A DNA stretch of 64,000 nt from Anarhynchus alexandrinus (taxonomy: Eukaryota > Chordata > Aves > Charadriiformes > Charadriidae): contig VUYV01000015.1 of the NCBI GenBank assembly GCA_008711295.1, positions 7,499,178 through 7,563,177 on the forward strand, read 5' to 3'. The notes under the pieces are model-generated. The model was not told the DNA's origin and did not search any database. It worked only from the letters and a program-made list of their open reading frames with translations. A program made the position numbers and the translations under genes. Positions 1-11,606 of this stretch are shown here, piece after piece. How positions within the stretch are numbered: the first letter of the stretch is position 1; each line of letters opens with the position of its first letter.

Positions 1-1987
1 CTTCTAGCCTGTGTTCCTGTGTATGTCTCCAGCAGTGCTAGATAGCACAGGTATGATAGAGCCCTGTGGAAACATCTTGCTAGCTTGGTTTTTATCGATG
101 TGTAGACTGAAAAAAACACGTTTAAAAACTCAGGAGCCACAGTGTTGAAAAAGATGGAGAGAGGCCCACTGATAGTTGGGCGAGGTGGAGATATGAGTGC
201 CTCAGACGCTGTCAGGTTGTGGCCACAGCGAATCCACTCTTAACAAAGTCCTCCAAATACTTCCAAGGACAGTAGCTCCAGGCTAGGAAGCTGCCTCAGA
301 TGAGCAACCAGCTCTGTTGGTTTGTTTCCAGATAGTAAAATCCCAGCCTTCTCTGTTTTGCTGCTGTATAAATGTAGACCATGGATATAAAATATTGACT
401 TTAATAGTTTTTCCTATGGGCAAATCCTAGATCGGGATTATGCAGCCGATTGTTGATTTAGCTGTAAATAACACATTCTCCTGTTAATCTCCATATCTTT
501 TTTATCAATTTTTTTAAGTCACGGAGATTTATCCACTCTGTAATTAACCCTTTTGCATGGCGAAATGCGGGATTGTCTCTTTCCCCCAGCCACTAAATAC
601 ATAATGTTCTGATAAATATTTAAGCAGTAATGAGGGACGTAATGCACAGTAATCCATTAGTGCTGTATTCTGGGGGAGCAGCACGGTGCTAAAATGGATG
701 CCGTGAGTGCTAAAATCCCAGATTGACCAGAAGGCCTGCTGACCACTGTGGGATTTAGCTTTGAGCTACGCTACAAGTTGGGAAATCCACTTGAAGGTGC
801 AGACATGCTTTATTTGCCTGCCAAGAAAAGCTTTCTTAAAGAAACCCGCAAAAAACAAACAACCAACCCCAAACCAAAAAAAACCCAACAACAACAAAAG
901 CAGCCATCTCTGTAAAGGGTGCAGCTAAATATTCCCCAATCGAAAGACTACCAATGGCCAAGAGTGGGAAGGCAGAGCCTGAACCAGTGATGCACTAAGG
1001 GTGGTGTTGGAGGTATGACCACAACCGGTCCCACTTAACATCTAAAACCAGGCTAAATCGGGGTCTATGCGAACCTTCTCGCTTTGGGTAGCTCTACTAC
1101 CTTTTTCTGTGTTTTCTTCCTTCTCCTTCTACTCGTTAGACCTTACTGTCTGATTACAATTATGTCTGTGAGACATTTCTGCACCACGACAGTCCCCTAA
1201 AGGAACAAATACAGCAATAGGCAAGGTATCGGTTCCGACTTTGCTTTTCATAGTAGGGTCCCGATCCCCACCAAGGGCAGGGAAAGGTGAGGTTTGGTAC
1301 CCAGCTCTTTGTGCTACAGGGAGCAGCTGCAGCTAATGTGTGTGCTCACTTCCATGCAGAAAACCAGCAATACTCTCTCCGCTCATCTGTGTACAGCGAG
1401 CAACGGTAAGTGGCTCTGAAGAGATGTCCCGCTGGGGTATACGGCTGAGCAGGTTGGTGACTTAGTGCCTTAGTAGAAACCGATGGGAGTTGGTAGAAAC
1501 CAGCAATGTTTCTTTGAGGTCATGGAAAAGGAAGTTTTCTGGAGTATCTGTGAATTTGCACCTGGACCAATAAACATTTTTTTTTTTAAATTGTTATTCA
1601 TTTTACACCTCAATAAAGCTTAATTATAAGTAAGCAGTAAGAAAACCAGGAGACATGTTCCAATAATATTGCACTTCTCCGAATCATTCCTGTGGGGCTC
1701 TGGCAGTTTTGTTACCATGAAGCAGAATAAAACAAATTAAGAAAACTATTCAAAATTCATTTAAAAACATCATCCGAGGAGCATCATAATAAAAGCACAA
1801 TGAAAGCGACAAGCTCACTTGGCTAATTTCCTTCATGTGCTGTGCATGTTTATAGTGTGTCTCTTAGTATGTTTTAATTAGCATCACAATCATCAACTAG
1901 TAACTAACAGCACATATGGTTCAGGTTGGGAGATGCAGGCCATCTATTTGGAGCAAAGAAGGGGCTGAGAATCGGATCTTGACTTTC
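1..1987. other. Non-coding single-copy DNA with an AT-rich conserved-element-like block
   Basis: No ORF longer than 60 codons starts here and I recognise no gene. Positions 420-660 form an AT-rich block dense in TAAT and ATTA homeodomain-type cores and GATAAAT-like words, without repeat features; it resembles a conserved non-coding element, but that is inference. Positions 841-900 are an A/C-rich low-complexity stretch of short AAAC and CAAC repeats, and 1577-1587 is a T run. The rest is featureless to me. Confidence 0.5.
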
Positions 1988-2316
1988 ATAGAATCATAGA
2001 ATGGTTTGTGTTGGAAGGGATCTTGAAGATCGTCTCATTCCAGCCCCCCTGCCATGGGACATCTCCCACTAGACCAGGTTGCTCCAAGCCCTGTCCAACC
2101 TGGCCTTGAACACCTCCAGGGATGGGGCAGCCACAGCTTCTTTGGGCAACCTGCGCCAGGGGCTCACCACCCTCACAGGAAGAATTTCTTCCTAATATCT
2201 CATCTGAATCTCCCCTCTTCCAATTTGAAGCCATTCCCCCTCATCCTATGACTACATGCCTTTGTAAAAAGTCCTTCTCCAGCTTTCTTGTAGGCCCCTT
2301 CAGATACTGGAAAGCT
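1988..2316 (-). mobile_element. CR1 LINE 3' fragment, 5'-truncated
   Basis: The plus strand begins CATAGAATCATAGAATGG, which is the reverse complement of the avian CR1 3' terminus, and continues with the reverse complement of the CR1 3' UTR and ORF2 end (CTCCAGGGATGG near 2116, GGGCAACCTG near 2143). The match fades at about 2316, where the CR1 words around CAGTATCTGAAGGGG end. This is a typical 5'-truncated insertion of about 330 bp. Only the tail of the reverse transcriptase ORF remains, so it encodes nothing functional. It is moderately diverged from the other young copies in this window. Confidence 0.93.
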
Positions 2317-2507
2317 TTGGACTTTGTGGAGGATCAGCAGAGCCTGACAATTTAGTCTTCTCTTGGCTGCCAGGTAAAGCACCTCTCTTGTTCTTGTTTT
2401 CGCCCCTGGAAACAGGTTTCACAGTTTGCCTTTGACCTGCCCTCCCCTTACTGCAGCCCTCTGCTTGCCTTTGTTTTTTAATTCTGAACATTCTTGTTCC
2501 TCTTGCC

Positions 2508-2527
2508 TTTTTTTTTTTTTTTTTTTN
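2508..2527. repeat. T19 homopolymer ending in a single N
   Basis: Nineteen T residues are followed by one N at 2527. Three of the five isolated Ns in this window sit directly at the end of an A or T homopolymer (2527, 14732, 14875), which suggests assembly joins rather than single uncertain bases. Sequence on the two sides may therefore not be truly adjacent. Confidence 0.8.
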
Positions 2528-2570
2528 CCCGGCCTCCATCTAAGATCTTCACGGCAGTGTGGTAACCACT

Positions 2571-3116
2571 TCAGGCACCTGATGTTGAGACTGAGGTAAA
2601 CTGCACTCGACAGAACAATTGAGGTGAACCTTTCTCAACAGCTTCCAGAGCAAGGCTGACCTGCCTCTCCCAAGACTGCAGCCTGGGGTGGACTATTTCA
2701 CCAAGTTTGGCAAGCTGTGAGCTGGCATCTGCCTCCAAAAGGGACGGAAGAGATGAGGTTATGATGGACAGATCATGCTCAGTGACCTTGAAAGTTTTTG
2801 GGATGCCACAGACGCTGCTTTCAGGCACTATGTCTATCTGCAAAAGCGTCACTTCACCATGCACAAAAGCATGCTCAATTGTTTCTCCCTTGTTAGCCCT
2901 ATTTAATAGGGTTTTCCACGCTTGAGTTGCTTCAGGTATGGTCCCTGCAGTAGTGGACACTGCCGCGCAATTGAGACTTGCAACTTCTTGCAGCTTTCCT
3001 GTTGGTCTTGTGGTCTGTACTCTGAAACTATGACCTTTGCATCTGGAAAAAGAGGAGCTCATCAATCTCAGCAGGTTGGTAGAGGAGGAAAGGATTTGGG
3101 CTTGTTTCCATCTCAA
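2571..3116 (-). other. Unidentified 181-codon ORF; possible retrocopy or exon
   Basis: This intronless frame reads from an ATG at 3116 to a TGA at 2571 and stays open upstream to an in-frame TGA near 3180. The protein has a balanced composition, including segments WKTLLNRANKGETIEHAFVH and IPKTFKVTEHDLSIITSSLP, followed by an acidic, leucine-rich helical-looking C-terminal third. I recognise no family, signal peptide or membrane segment. About 45 bp after the stop, the same strand has A19 beside a one-base gap, which could be a retrocopy tail, but no AATAAA lies between. No convincing splice acceptor precedes it; the upstream minus-strand sequence is A-rich. A chance ORF of this length is plausible in 64 kb, so this is only a candidate. 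Confidence 0.22.
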
Positions 3117-4224
3117 CGTACTTTTATCTGAAGGTTTGGCCCAACCATTTTTTGTTATTATTGGAGTATCTTGTCTAATTCACTTTTTTTTTTTTCCTTA
3201 AAAAAAGCATTTCTCTTCCCCTTAAGAATATGTTATGAACTGCTGCACTTTAGCAGTGTGCCAGTTCATAACAGAATCGAGAGGAGCGTGAATTATGTCA
3301 GAACTACGTTACTAATGTGTAATCTGCAGCATTGGTTAATTTGTTTTGATATTAAAGTTTTAATAGGAAATATAATTTGATTGCATTTTAAAAATAAAAA
3401 CTGATTTTCTGTATTATAGAAAAATATTATGAATAATAAGCAAAAAAGGGGCTAATATAGCTAGGCATTTCTATTAACAAAATGAATATGTTTCATACGC
3501 TCCTTGTGTACTAATTCAAGTCATCTGATGCCAGTTTGAGCTGATTTAACATAAACTACAGCCTTGTTCCTTTGCTCTGCCTTTGGCAACGTTGCTAGCA
3601 TCAACTTGAGGACGAGATCAAAGTTTTGCAGTATCAGGTCCTTGCACACCAGTCATAACTCAATTACTAGCAGCATTAGCACCTTATACCGCACTCCCAA
3701 CACACCAGCAGAGTCTGGTCTGTATTTATAGATGTTTTCCAGCTGGACTCAGAATAATTAAAGAACCCAACTGCGCCAGAAATGAGCCCTCCACCTCCCG
3801 AATCAGTGTAGGTGGCTCATGCTGGTGGTGATGTGATAATGGATGCGCTTTGAGGGTTATAGCGAGGGAGTGTCATCTCAAGAAAGGTACAACACTGAGT
3901 GCGATGAGTGCAGTGGGATGATGTGAAAATGTAAGAGCAACCACACTGGGTCAAATGAAAGGTCCATCTGGTCTGTTTTCAGCAGCGGTCCCCCATTGGG
4001 CCTGGGAAAGAGGGTAAGAATGGAGTGAGCATCCTTTATGTGGTGCTTTCCAGCCTCAAACTCTGTGATTTTCCATATTGAGCAACTTTCAGTGGATTTC
4101 TCTACCATGCTGGAGCTGAGATTCCAGAGTGCAAACTGTTGCTGCGGTGTTTTGGCACCTTTAATGAGCTGCTTTGCCCCTCAGAGCTCTGTCCTTATGC
4201 TGTGTGACCTTGTTTACAGTGGTT
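3117..4224. other. Non-coding, AT-rich; no feature recognised
   Basis: The stretch contains short overlapping open frames on both strands without similarity to anything I know. Positions 3340-3500 are strongly AT-rich. I see no repeat here that I can name. Confidence 0.5.
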
Positions 4225-4712
4225 AAAGACCTCAGGGCACTTTTATTAAAGCATGTGAGCTCAAAGTAATGGAAGGGTAAAAGCTGGCCCGTTGTGAACA
4301 GCTGAAGGTACATGATCTATTCAGCTTATCAGAAAGATATAGAGGAGAATTGATGAGAGAGCGTATTTCCTTCCCCAGTGAGTACCAAAGGACTCCTTGG
4401 TCTAGTGGGGAAAGAGGTAAGAACAACTGAGGGCTGGCGACTAAAGCTGTAATATTTCAAACTGGAAAAAAAATACACATTTTTCTCAGTGAAGATAATT
4501 AGCCATGGATAATAATCATCAGGGGAAGAAGTAGATTTCTGCCTTCTTGATGGCTTAAAAAAAAAGAAAAAAGCCCGTCTTCCTTCTTGGAAGAAATATT
4601 TTAGTCAAGCACAAGGTATTGAACCAGATCCGTGTGGGTGACTGACGCAGTAAGGCAAGACGGTTATTACACTAGATACCTAAAAGGCCCTTCAGATTTC
4701 AGAAGTATCAGC
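4225..4712 (+). mobile_element. Ancient CR1-type LINE, 3' region, strongly decayed
   Basis: The order of degraded words follows the amniote-wide old CR1 consensus. There is an ATTCAGCTTATCAGAAAG-like segment at about 4319-4337, a GGCTGG..TAAAGCT motif around 4432-4447, and ACACATTTTTCTCAGTGA at 4473-4490. It then runs through an equivalent of the usual TTTCTAAAAGATATTCTAG stretch and ends near the GGCCCTTCAGATTTCAGAA remnant at about 4687-4705. This older CR1 lineage predates the avian subfamilies with the ATTCTATG tail. The many substitutions and small indels leave no open frame. Boundaries are approximate. Confidence 0.6.
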
Positions 4713-6628
4713 ATTGTGCAGGAGCATTGTGTCCAGGATCTTTGCCCGGGTAATTATATTTCCCCTGCCTCAGTGCGTCCTACAGTTTCGTTTACATTTC
4801 AGCTGCACCCTGTCCTTGACTGCAGACAGATCCTGTTCTAGGATGGCTCTTATTGTTGATCACAGCTTTCCTTATTCTAGTTGAAATGAGGAGTGGGATT
4901 GGTGTTTCCGGGGAGGTGACCGCTGAGAGGAAGCACTGGGTTTGCTTTGCATGATTCGTTATCTTTGGAAGGGATGCAAGATGATAGTTTTGGATGTAGA
5001 AAAGGGAGAAGAGTGTTAGCGGAGCAGTCAAAGAATGGATGGAAGTCTGATGAAAGTGCTGTATCTTCAGTATTTTCTCTTGTTGTTATTTTTATGGTTA
5101 TTATTGGTATCATTATTAATAACCACTGCAGCAACAGAGTAAGGCTTCCTGTGACGTTAGCAGTAGGAAAAATTATCCCTTGGTACTGCAGGGAGAAGAC
5201 GAAAACTGTGTAAGTTAGAGGGACATGAAACTCTTCATGAACAAAAGCGGAAGTTTTCCAGGTGAATATCTCTTCTCAACTTCAACTCTGTCTTCCTGCT
5301 TTGTTTCTTGGCTGGAGCACCTTCCGAATTGACACGGACTTATCCCCATCTTTCTGCTAATGCCTTTGAGTACCTATGTAATATTAAACATATAATTGCC
5401 CAAGTAAGGAATAAAGAGATTCACCTCTGGCAGGGAATATGTTTTAGCTTGGCAAGTGCCAACTCCTGTGGAAGAACTGAGGATAATGAATTCCTTATTC
5501 AGGTGTCTCTGGTAAGAACTTATTTTTGGGCAAGATGAGATAAACTCCAGCCCTTACCTTTACCTACTTACCTCCTGCCCTCGCCCTTCTTTGTCCCCAC
5601 TGAAAAAAACCAAAAATCTTCTCTGTCTGGCTGTAAAATGGATATTGTCTTTGATTTTACCACTCATGGAGTGGTCTTGCTTGAATCTTATTTCTTTCTC
5701 TCTTTTCTGTCTCAGCACAGACCTTTTTCCAGTTCTCATTGCTCTTTATCTCTGGGACCCTGATGCCCTATGGGGAGGAGAGGATTTGGCACCTCACCTC
5801 ATCCTGGATAGAGGAGCTCACAGATGAGAAAGACGACCCCTAGCTTTGGGGAATGGACAGCTGGAGGGATGGATATTTTATTAAGCAGCTTAATTCCTGT
5901 ATTGATAGTTTGAATTTCTATACCTAATGGAGACGCTTTAAATTTTGTGAAGTGTGAGGCTAATCCTGTCAAATCAAAAGCAATAAATATGAGCATATAA
6001 ATTTAACAGAGAAGAAAGAATTATATCTTTGTTTATCCTCGTGGCACAGAAACAAGTGTATCCCATACAATAACCCTGCTTACAACACAGAAGAAAAGAA
6101 GACCAGAGCCCATGAGACTTCTCCAGAGGAGTCAATGAGAATAGGTGGTCTTTGGTGGCAATCCGATTGCTCTGTCTCTAAAAAGGATATTGGGGAAGGC
6201 AATACTGAACAGATTAGGGGTTGGAATAATTCTTCTATATCGCAGGTATCTAGCACCATCTGAGCTGTCTTACTGTGCCAGTCATCCACGTTGGGCTGGC
6301 GGATATGGCACAGGAGCAAAAGTCAAAGTGTAGGCAAGATATGCAAGTCTGCCCAAAAGGGAGTAGTTGCCTGTGAATGGACAAATGAATCATCCCTTTG
6401 CAGTTCTGTAGTCCTGAAAAGAGGCAGTTGAAGGAGAATCTGATACAGAAATGTGTATTTTTGAAAGGCACAAGGAAAAGGAATAGGAAATAGTTGTTGA
6501 CTGTTTCTCTTCTTAGAAGAACCTGCGTATTTACCAGGCAGCAGGCTTAAAAGAAGCGAAAAAAGGTGTTTCACATATTGCAAGATAAGGTTTTGGAAGC
6601 CAGCAACTATAAATGGACTAAGAAAGTA
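4713..6628. other. Non-coding; no gene recognised
   Basis: Short open frames (76-88 codons at 4877-5538, 78 codons at 5591-5827) overlap frames on the opposite strand and have no family resemblance. Positions 5060-5130 are rich in TTATT and ATTAT words. I see no repeat boundaries or splice-flanked exon that I can defend. Confidence 0.5.
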
Positions 6629-6696
6629 GAATCATAGAATCATAGAATGGTTTAGGTTGGAAGGGACCTTGAAGATCATCAAGTTCCATCAAGTAA
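6629..6696 (-). mobile_element. Short CR1 3' tail fragment
   Basis: About 65 bp read as the reverse complement of the CR1 terminus (AGAATCATAGAATGG, then TTTAGGTTGGAAGGGACC and GAAGATCATC). It is a very short 5'-truncated insertion with a well-preserved sequence, so it belongs to the younger avian subfamilies. Confidence 0.93.
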
Positions 6697-9600
6697 TCGG
6701 ATGAATGCATGGAAGAAGGATCACTCCATGGCTATTGAACACCACCTCCATCTTATGATGTGTCTAACCTGTGGATTGCACGACCTGGGAGGTGCATCCC
6801 AGAAAGCATCTTCTCAATTTCATTGTTCTCATAATATTTTCCTGAGCATCTGGGAGAGGTTATCTTCTGTCAGACCCTTCATCGGCCTGTGTGGGAGTGC
6901 AGAAATGTGCCGTACTGGGACAAGAAGGCTGAAGAGGTCCACCTGCCCGTGGCTTGGAGAAAGGACAAATGTGCTTTGTTCTTGGACTGCGGGGTGGGAA
7001 AGTGGCCAGGGATGGTCACGGTCCCTGAAGTGCTGTTAATTAAGATTTTTTCCATGCAAACATCCTGAAGATGAGAGGTAACAAACAGCAAACGGTTACT
7101 TACAGGTGCACTGTGGTATTGTGCTCAGGAACTGGAGTTGCGTCCCGCAGACCCCACACGCTTCGCCAGCCACTACCAAGTAGTTTAATGAATTTCTTCC
7201 ATCTCAGATGGCAAAAGCACCGAGTCCCAGAGGACCAGGCAGCTCCCTCGCAATTCTCCTGTGTTCCTTTACACACTCTGGGGAAGCGCACCTCACCCCA
7301 GGGAGCAAAGGGCAACCCACTGCCCATTTCTCAGCACGACTGAGAGGGTCCCCGAGGCAGTGATGAATTACGGTGGTTTCTCACCTCTTTCCACCAGCCT
7401 TGGACAAGTGGAGGACAGTCCATCCCTGGCATGTTGCTTCCAGCCTGCTGCCAGCCCCTTGGACTGACCTGGACTCCTTACAGTGATGGGACTTTTCTTT
7501 TAACTTAAATTAAGATTAACAAGGAGCACTCTGCCCCACTCCTTTACCAGGCAGGCCCATTTCATGCAATTCATTTGTTATTACCTCTTTTTGCCTTTTT
7601 TCCTGTTAACTTCCTCCTTCTTGCCACCCACGAGTTAAAAATCAGCTATTTCTACTCTGGCTGCCAGGTTTTTAAGCTCTGCTTTATCTATCTGAAAACC
7701 ATGTTGTGTTTCTTCTTTTATATACACCATCCTTGCAATAAAGATTGTGGCACCAGAGCTGGCGGCGCCTTTATCTCCGGCTATATCAGCTCCGCAGTTG
7801 TAAAATCTCCATCCCCTTTCCTTTCTGGTCTCTCAGCTCTGCTGAACCACCTGCTTGTCCAAAGGAAAATGAAAAGCGGCTTTTGATTTCGAGTAGCCCT
7901 GGGCTGGAGGGAGCAGGAGGAGGATGAAGCGTATCTCGCGCTGCCGTACATCTGCTTTTATGGCAGTGCCACTTTCCCGGGCGCTCGGCTTAAAACAGGG
8001 CTGGAAACACTGTCTTTTTCAAATTACGTGCTCACCTTGTTTAATTTGATGGGATGTTTCCCTGTCAGCACCCAGCACAGCACAGCCTTGTTTTCACGGG
8101 CAGCTGTTAGACATCACTGGCACACGGACATTTTATTATAGGACATCTCCTCCAGCCAGGTAAAAGAACTGCCTTTCGTTTCACCACCTGTGGATATGGT
8201 AGGTTCATTTTCAGAGATATTTCCGAGTCAGTTTGGGAGCATATCACAACTGAGGAGAAAGGCGGGATGAGGCAGGACTTTTGGGACACTTTGCTGTGCC
8301 CCAGCTTCCCCCAACACCTGGAGTCACTTTGTACTTCCAAGTGGTGTTCCACAGACCAGGAGATGTTTTCCTTCATGGTTTATGGTGATGGTCAGATAGT
8401 GGGAGAAGGGCACTGCAATAATATTTGTTGTGTAAATATGATAAAAAGGATATGGCAAAATTATTCAGAGAAGAAATGAATAAGCAAAAAAAAGAAAAAT
8501 AAATGGTAATGGTCACTGAACTGGTGAATTGCTGATGTGTTGGCTGTGAGAAACGGCGTGAGGAGGAAAAGGTGATAAATCTGATGATACCTGAGTTGTC
8601 CTCAGAAAACAGCCTGGCAGCAGAACTGATGGCGGCAATAGTTTGAAAGTACCTACAGGTAATCTGCATTTGGCATCGCAGCTTATTTGTCACATTTATA
8701 GTGGTGCCTAGTTGAGTTTATCATTGTCTGTACGTGCATTTTAACCACACCAAGGCATTATGTGCACGCCATGGGAATATTCCTGGAGGAGACAGGCCCA
8801 AATTCTTCGCTGTCACTCTGGGTTTTATAAATGCGTCCATTAGTTTGCAAGCTGGGCTAAACTTATTTTCCTCCAACGAACCATGTAAAGCCAACTTGAG
8901 GGCTCTACACTGACTCCCTGGTGATGCTTAACCGAGTCATTCTGGTTTACCCGCGTAGGCAGATTGCAAAGATTAATTTGCATCTACAGACTGCGTTTAG
9001 ACAAAAATTTGGCTCTGAAGTTCAGAGGACTCCACTTTTTGTGAGTTAAATGAGAGCCCCAGGTCTGATCAGCCCAGGACCATGATGAAGTGTGGGTTGG
9101 AAGCCAAATGCCTGAATTATTAAGTTTGAGCTCATCTCTGCCGTGGGTTGTTTGGCGGGGCCATGCACAGCTTGATGGATTCAATTGCAAATCCGGGCTG
9201 TCTTCATGTACATTTGCCTGTGTCAGCTTCAAGCTGAGCTGCAAGTTTAGTGAAAGGAAAATAATTCAGAGTGATACTCCAGCTAAACCAAAGAGTTTCT
9301 CTGGTTGAACGTGAAAACTTCTTGAAGCCAACAGGTTCCATAGGGAACCACATGGGAAATAAATCGATGCAGGTAGGCTGAGCTGTAGTGAGAAACAAGT
9401 TTATGCTGAAACTCTGCACCAAATATTAGACCATGTCTTGTGCAGAAATGTATGGTTCCTTTTGAAAAGGTTGAACCACATCTGAGAAGGAAAAGCTGCA
9501 GCGTCCTGACTCAGGCAGGACAGCCAGAGGATAAAAGGTGCTGCAGAAGGAAAACACACCTCAGCCCTCTTCAAAGCAGGCTACAAATTGAGGTCCCAAG

Positions 9601-10009
9601 CCCAAGCCTGTCCCAGGGCTCAACACGCACTGTGTGACTACCGGCAACTTGCTTTACACTATAGCACATCCCTTGTTGGATTATTTCACATTTCGGTCCT
9701 TCTGAGGCCGAAACTGTGACAATGCTTTTAAAAAAACTATTTCTTCTGTCTCCCAAACCATGCAATTTTTGCAAGGACGAACATTTTACAGCACTTGCCC
9801 CCCTGACAAGGTGAGGAAGAGCATACAATATTAACTTCGCATAGATGTTTTCAGTATAATTTTGTCTTGGGGCTTTTATTTCCTTCAGTTCCTGCCTCAC
9901 AGGTCCTCCTTCTCTGTGCCATCCCTTAGCAGAAATCACAGCCTTTTTACGTCTCGCAGGAGGCGAAATAACACAGTAGCCGATCGCTCCCCTTTGTTCC
10001 TGCTGCAGG
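6697..10009. other. Non-coding; scattered unrecognised open frames
   Basis: Frames of 60-122 codons occur on both strands, for example 6701-7039 plus, 8373-8693 minus and 9571-9939 minus, and none matches a protein family I know. GC content rises at 7140-7460 and 7740-7990 without a clear CpG island. I see no RNA gene or nameable repeat. Confidence 0.5.
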
Positions 10010-10097
10010 AGTGGCTCTATGAAATTCCCTGGCCTGTGTTATAATGGAGGTCAGAGTGGAGCAAAATATCCCCTCCTGGCCTTAAAATCTATGAATA
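10010..10097 (+). mobile_element. Ancient CR1 3' terminal fragment
   Basis: The segment reads as the old amniote CR1 terminus: a GAAATTCCCTGGCCTGTG motif at 10020-10037, a GGAGGTCAGA word, then CTCCTGGCCTTAAAATCTAT ending near 10097. This is the classic end of the pre-avian CR1 family. Only about 85 bp remain, and the body is not recognisable upstream. Confidence 0.75.
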
Positions 10098-10659
10098 ATA
10101 TTTTCCCTTTGAGACTCCAGCCAGGAGGACGCAGTGGGAAAAGCCTCTTTCACACCTGGGTTATGGACTCAGGGTGGGCGCAGGTTGGATAAAACCATCA
10201 CGCATAGATGGACGGATCCGGTGCATCTCCCTCCGTCCGTCTGCGCCTCCGTCCCGTCCCTGCGGGGCAGCAGCATCGTGGTATCGCAGCAATAAAGCCA
10301 CTGTGAGCGGGGATGGCATCTCACATGTCTGCTCTTGCTCACTGATTTAGTATTCAGAATTTAGAATTTATTGAGGATTCTTCCTTTGTCACATCATCTA
10401 TCAGAGGCAGACACCACCGAGATGGAAGGGGAAAAAAAAAATTAAAAACCTGTTTATTGCTCAACTTGCTCTAGGCATGTTTTAGTTTATTGTTCAGCTT
10501 GGTTCATTTCAGTGTTTCAATTTGAACGGTTCGCTTAGTTGCTGTGGCTAAAAAAAAATAAATTAAGAAAACCATAANGCAGCAAAAGTTGAGATTTGTG
10601 GGGCCCCCACAGCACCTCACAATGTCAGAGGTGTCAGCGGATAATTTAAGGGCACAATC
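10098..10659. other. Non-coding, with a single-N assembly joint at 10578
   Basis: A moderately CpG-containing stretch at 10185-10310 gives way to AT-rich DNA with A runs at 10430-10447 and 10547-10560. The isolated N at 10578 follows an A-rich stretch, as at the other single-N joints. No gene is seen. Confidence 0.55.
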
Positions 10660-11170
10660 CCGCGTAGCCAGTAAAGACGTGCTCCCGATTGCCTATTCTG
10701 CGCGTGTTCGCCCATCGAGCTGCTGTTGGCACCCCTGGGAGGAGCTCCCTGTGCCGGCGAGAGCACGCACGAGAGCACCCGCATTGCAGATACCCTGCCC
10801 AGCGCCGCCGTTTAGTTTAGGGTTTGCTACCGCGCCGGGGCTGCCACCCGCTCCCAGCCCTCCGCCGGGGCGGGCAAGGACCCGGCCGTAGCTGCTGCCT
10901 TTTCCCAAGCTCGTAGACGGTGTCCGTGAAATTGTTCTTGATTTGCACCAGCGTGAACCGGATTGGCGTAGAGGGGGTGGAAAAGGTGGTCGCATCTCTT
11001 AGGGTCACCCAACGGCAGCCTCCCATTCAGGTCCAGCAGGGTCCCGAAATTGGCATCGTCGCGTACCGCCTCCCTCTGAACGCGGGAGCTCTTATTTCAG
11101 CAGCCCTAATTACGGCTCTGCTGATCCTCCAGACCTCGCCTCAGATGTCCCTGCCTCCAGCGGGGTAGGG
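10660..11170. other. CpG-rich island-like segment without a recognised gene
   Basis: By eye I count roughly 40 CpG dinucleotides in about 500 bp, far above the surrounding DNA, with peaks at 10801-10920 and 11041-11100. That density is typical of unmethylated vertebrate CpG islands, often promoters or developmental gene bodies. On the minus strand, two frames across 10817-11100 read as plausible protein: one contains IRFTLVQIKNNFTDTVYELG, the other ANFGTLLDLNGRLPLGDP. I recognise neither. They are in different frames, so a single clean exon is not evident. No TATA-type promoter could be assigned. Confidence 0.5.
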
Positions 11171-11606
11171 GCTTTCCAAAGAAAACACGCTTCTCCACGC
11201 AGCTGCTTTCAGCATTTGAAGAAACCTTCTTCTCCGGCAGCAAGTGTACTAATCTCTATGGGAGATAAGTCAATTACAGCAAATTGAGCTATTTCATTTC
11301 TGGCTGCAAATGGCTTTCAGTTACACAAGTAGACACATTAATCTAATAACTAATGATCATATATTTTACTAATCATACAACGCTGCGTGAGGTATTATAT
11401 CTAATTATATTTAAGATTAAGACATCTTTATATGTGTATTTTTGCTGGTTGCCAGGCTGGTGCAGATGGATGAAAACAGGAAAAGAAAGCAGGAATATTT
11501 CCAAACCCCTCCCCGTAAGAAACAGGAGGTCCCTCTGAAAGACAGAAAGATAAAATTCAGAGAGGATTGGCTGGGGTTGCCTCCAGAATAGAGCGGAAAA
11601 GAATAG
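11171..11606. other. AT-rich non-coding DNA left of the duplicated segment
   Basis: Positions 11330-11440 are AT-rich with TAATCATA and TAATTATA words. No open frame of note is present. The duplicated unit begins at 11607, immediately after GAATAG. Confidence 0.5.
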
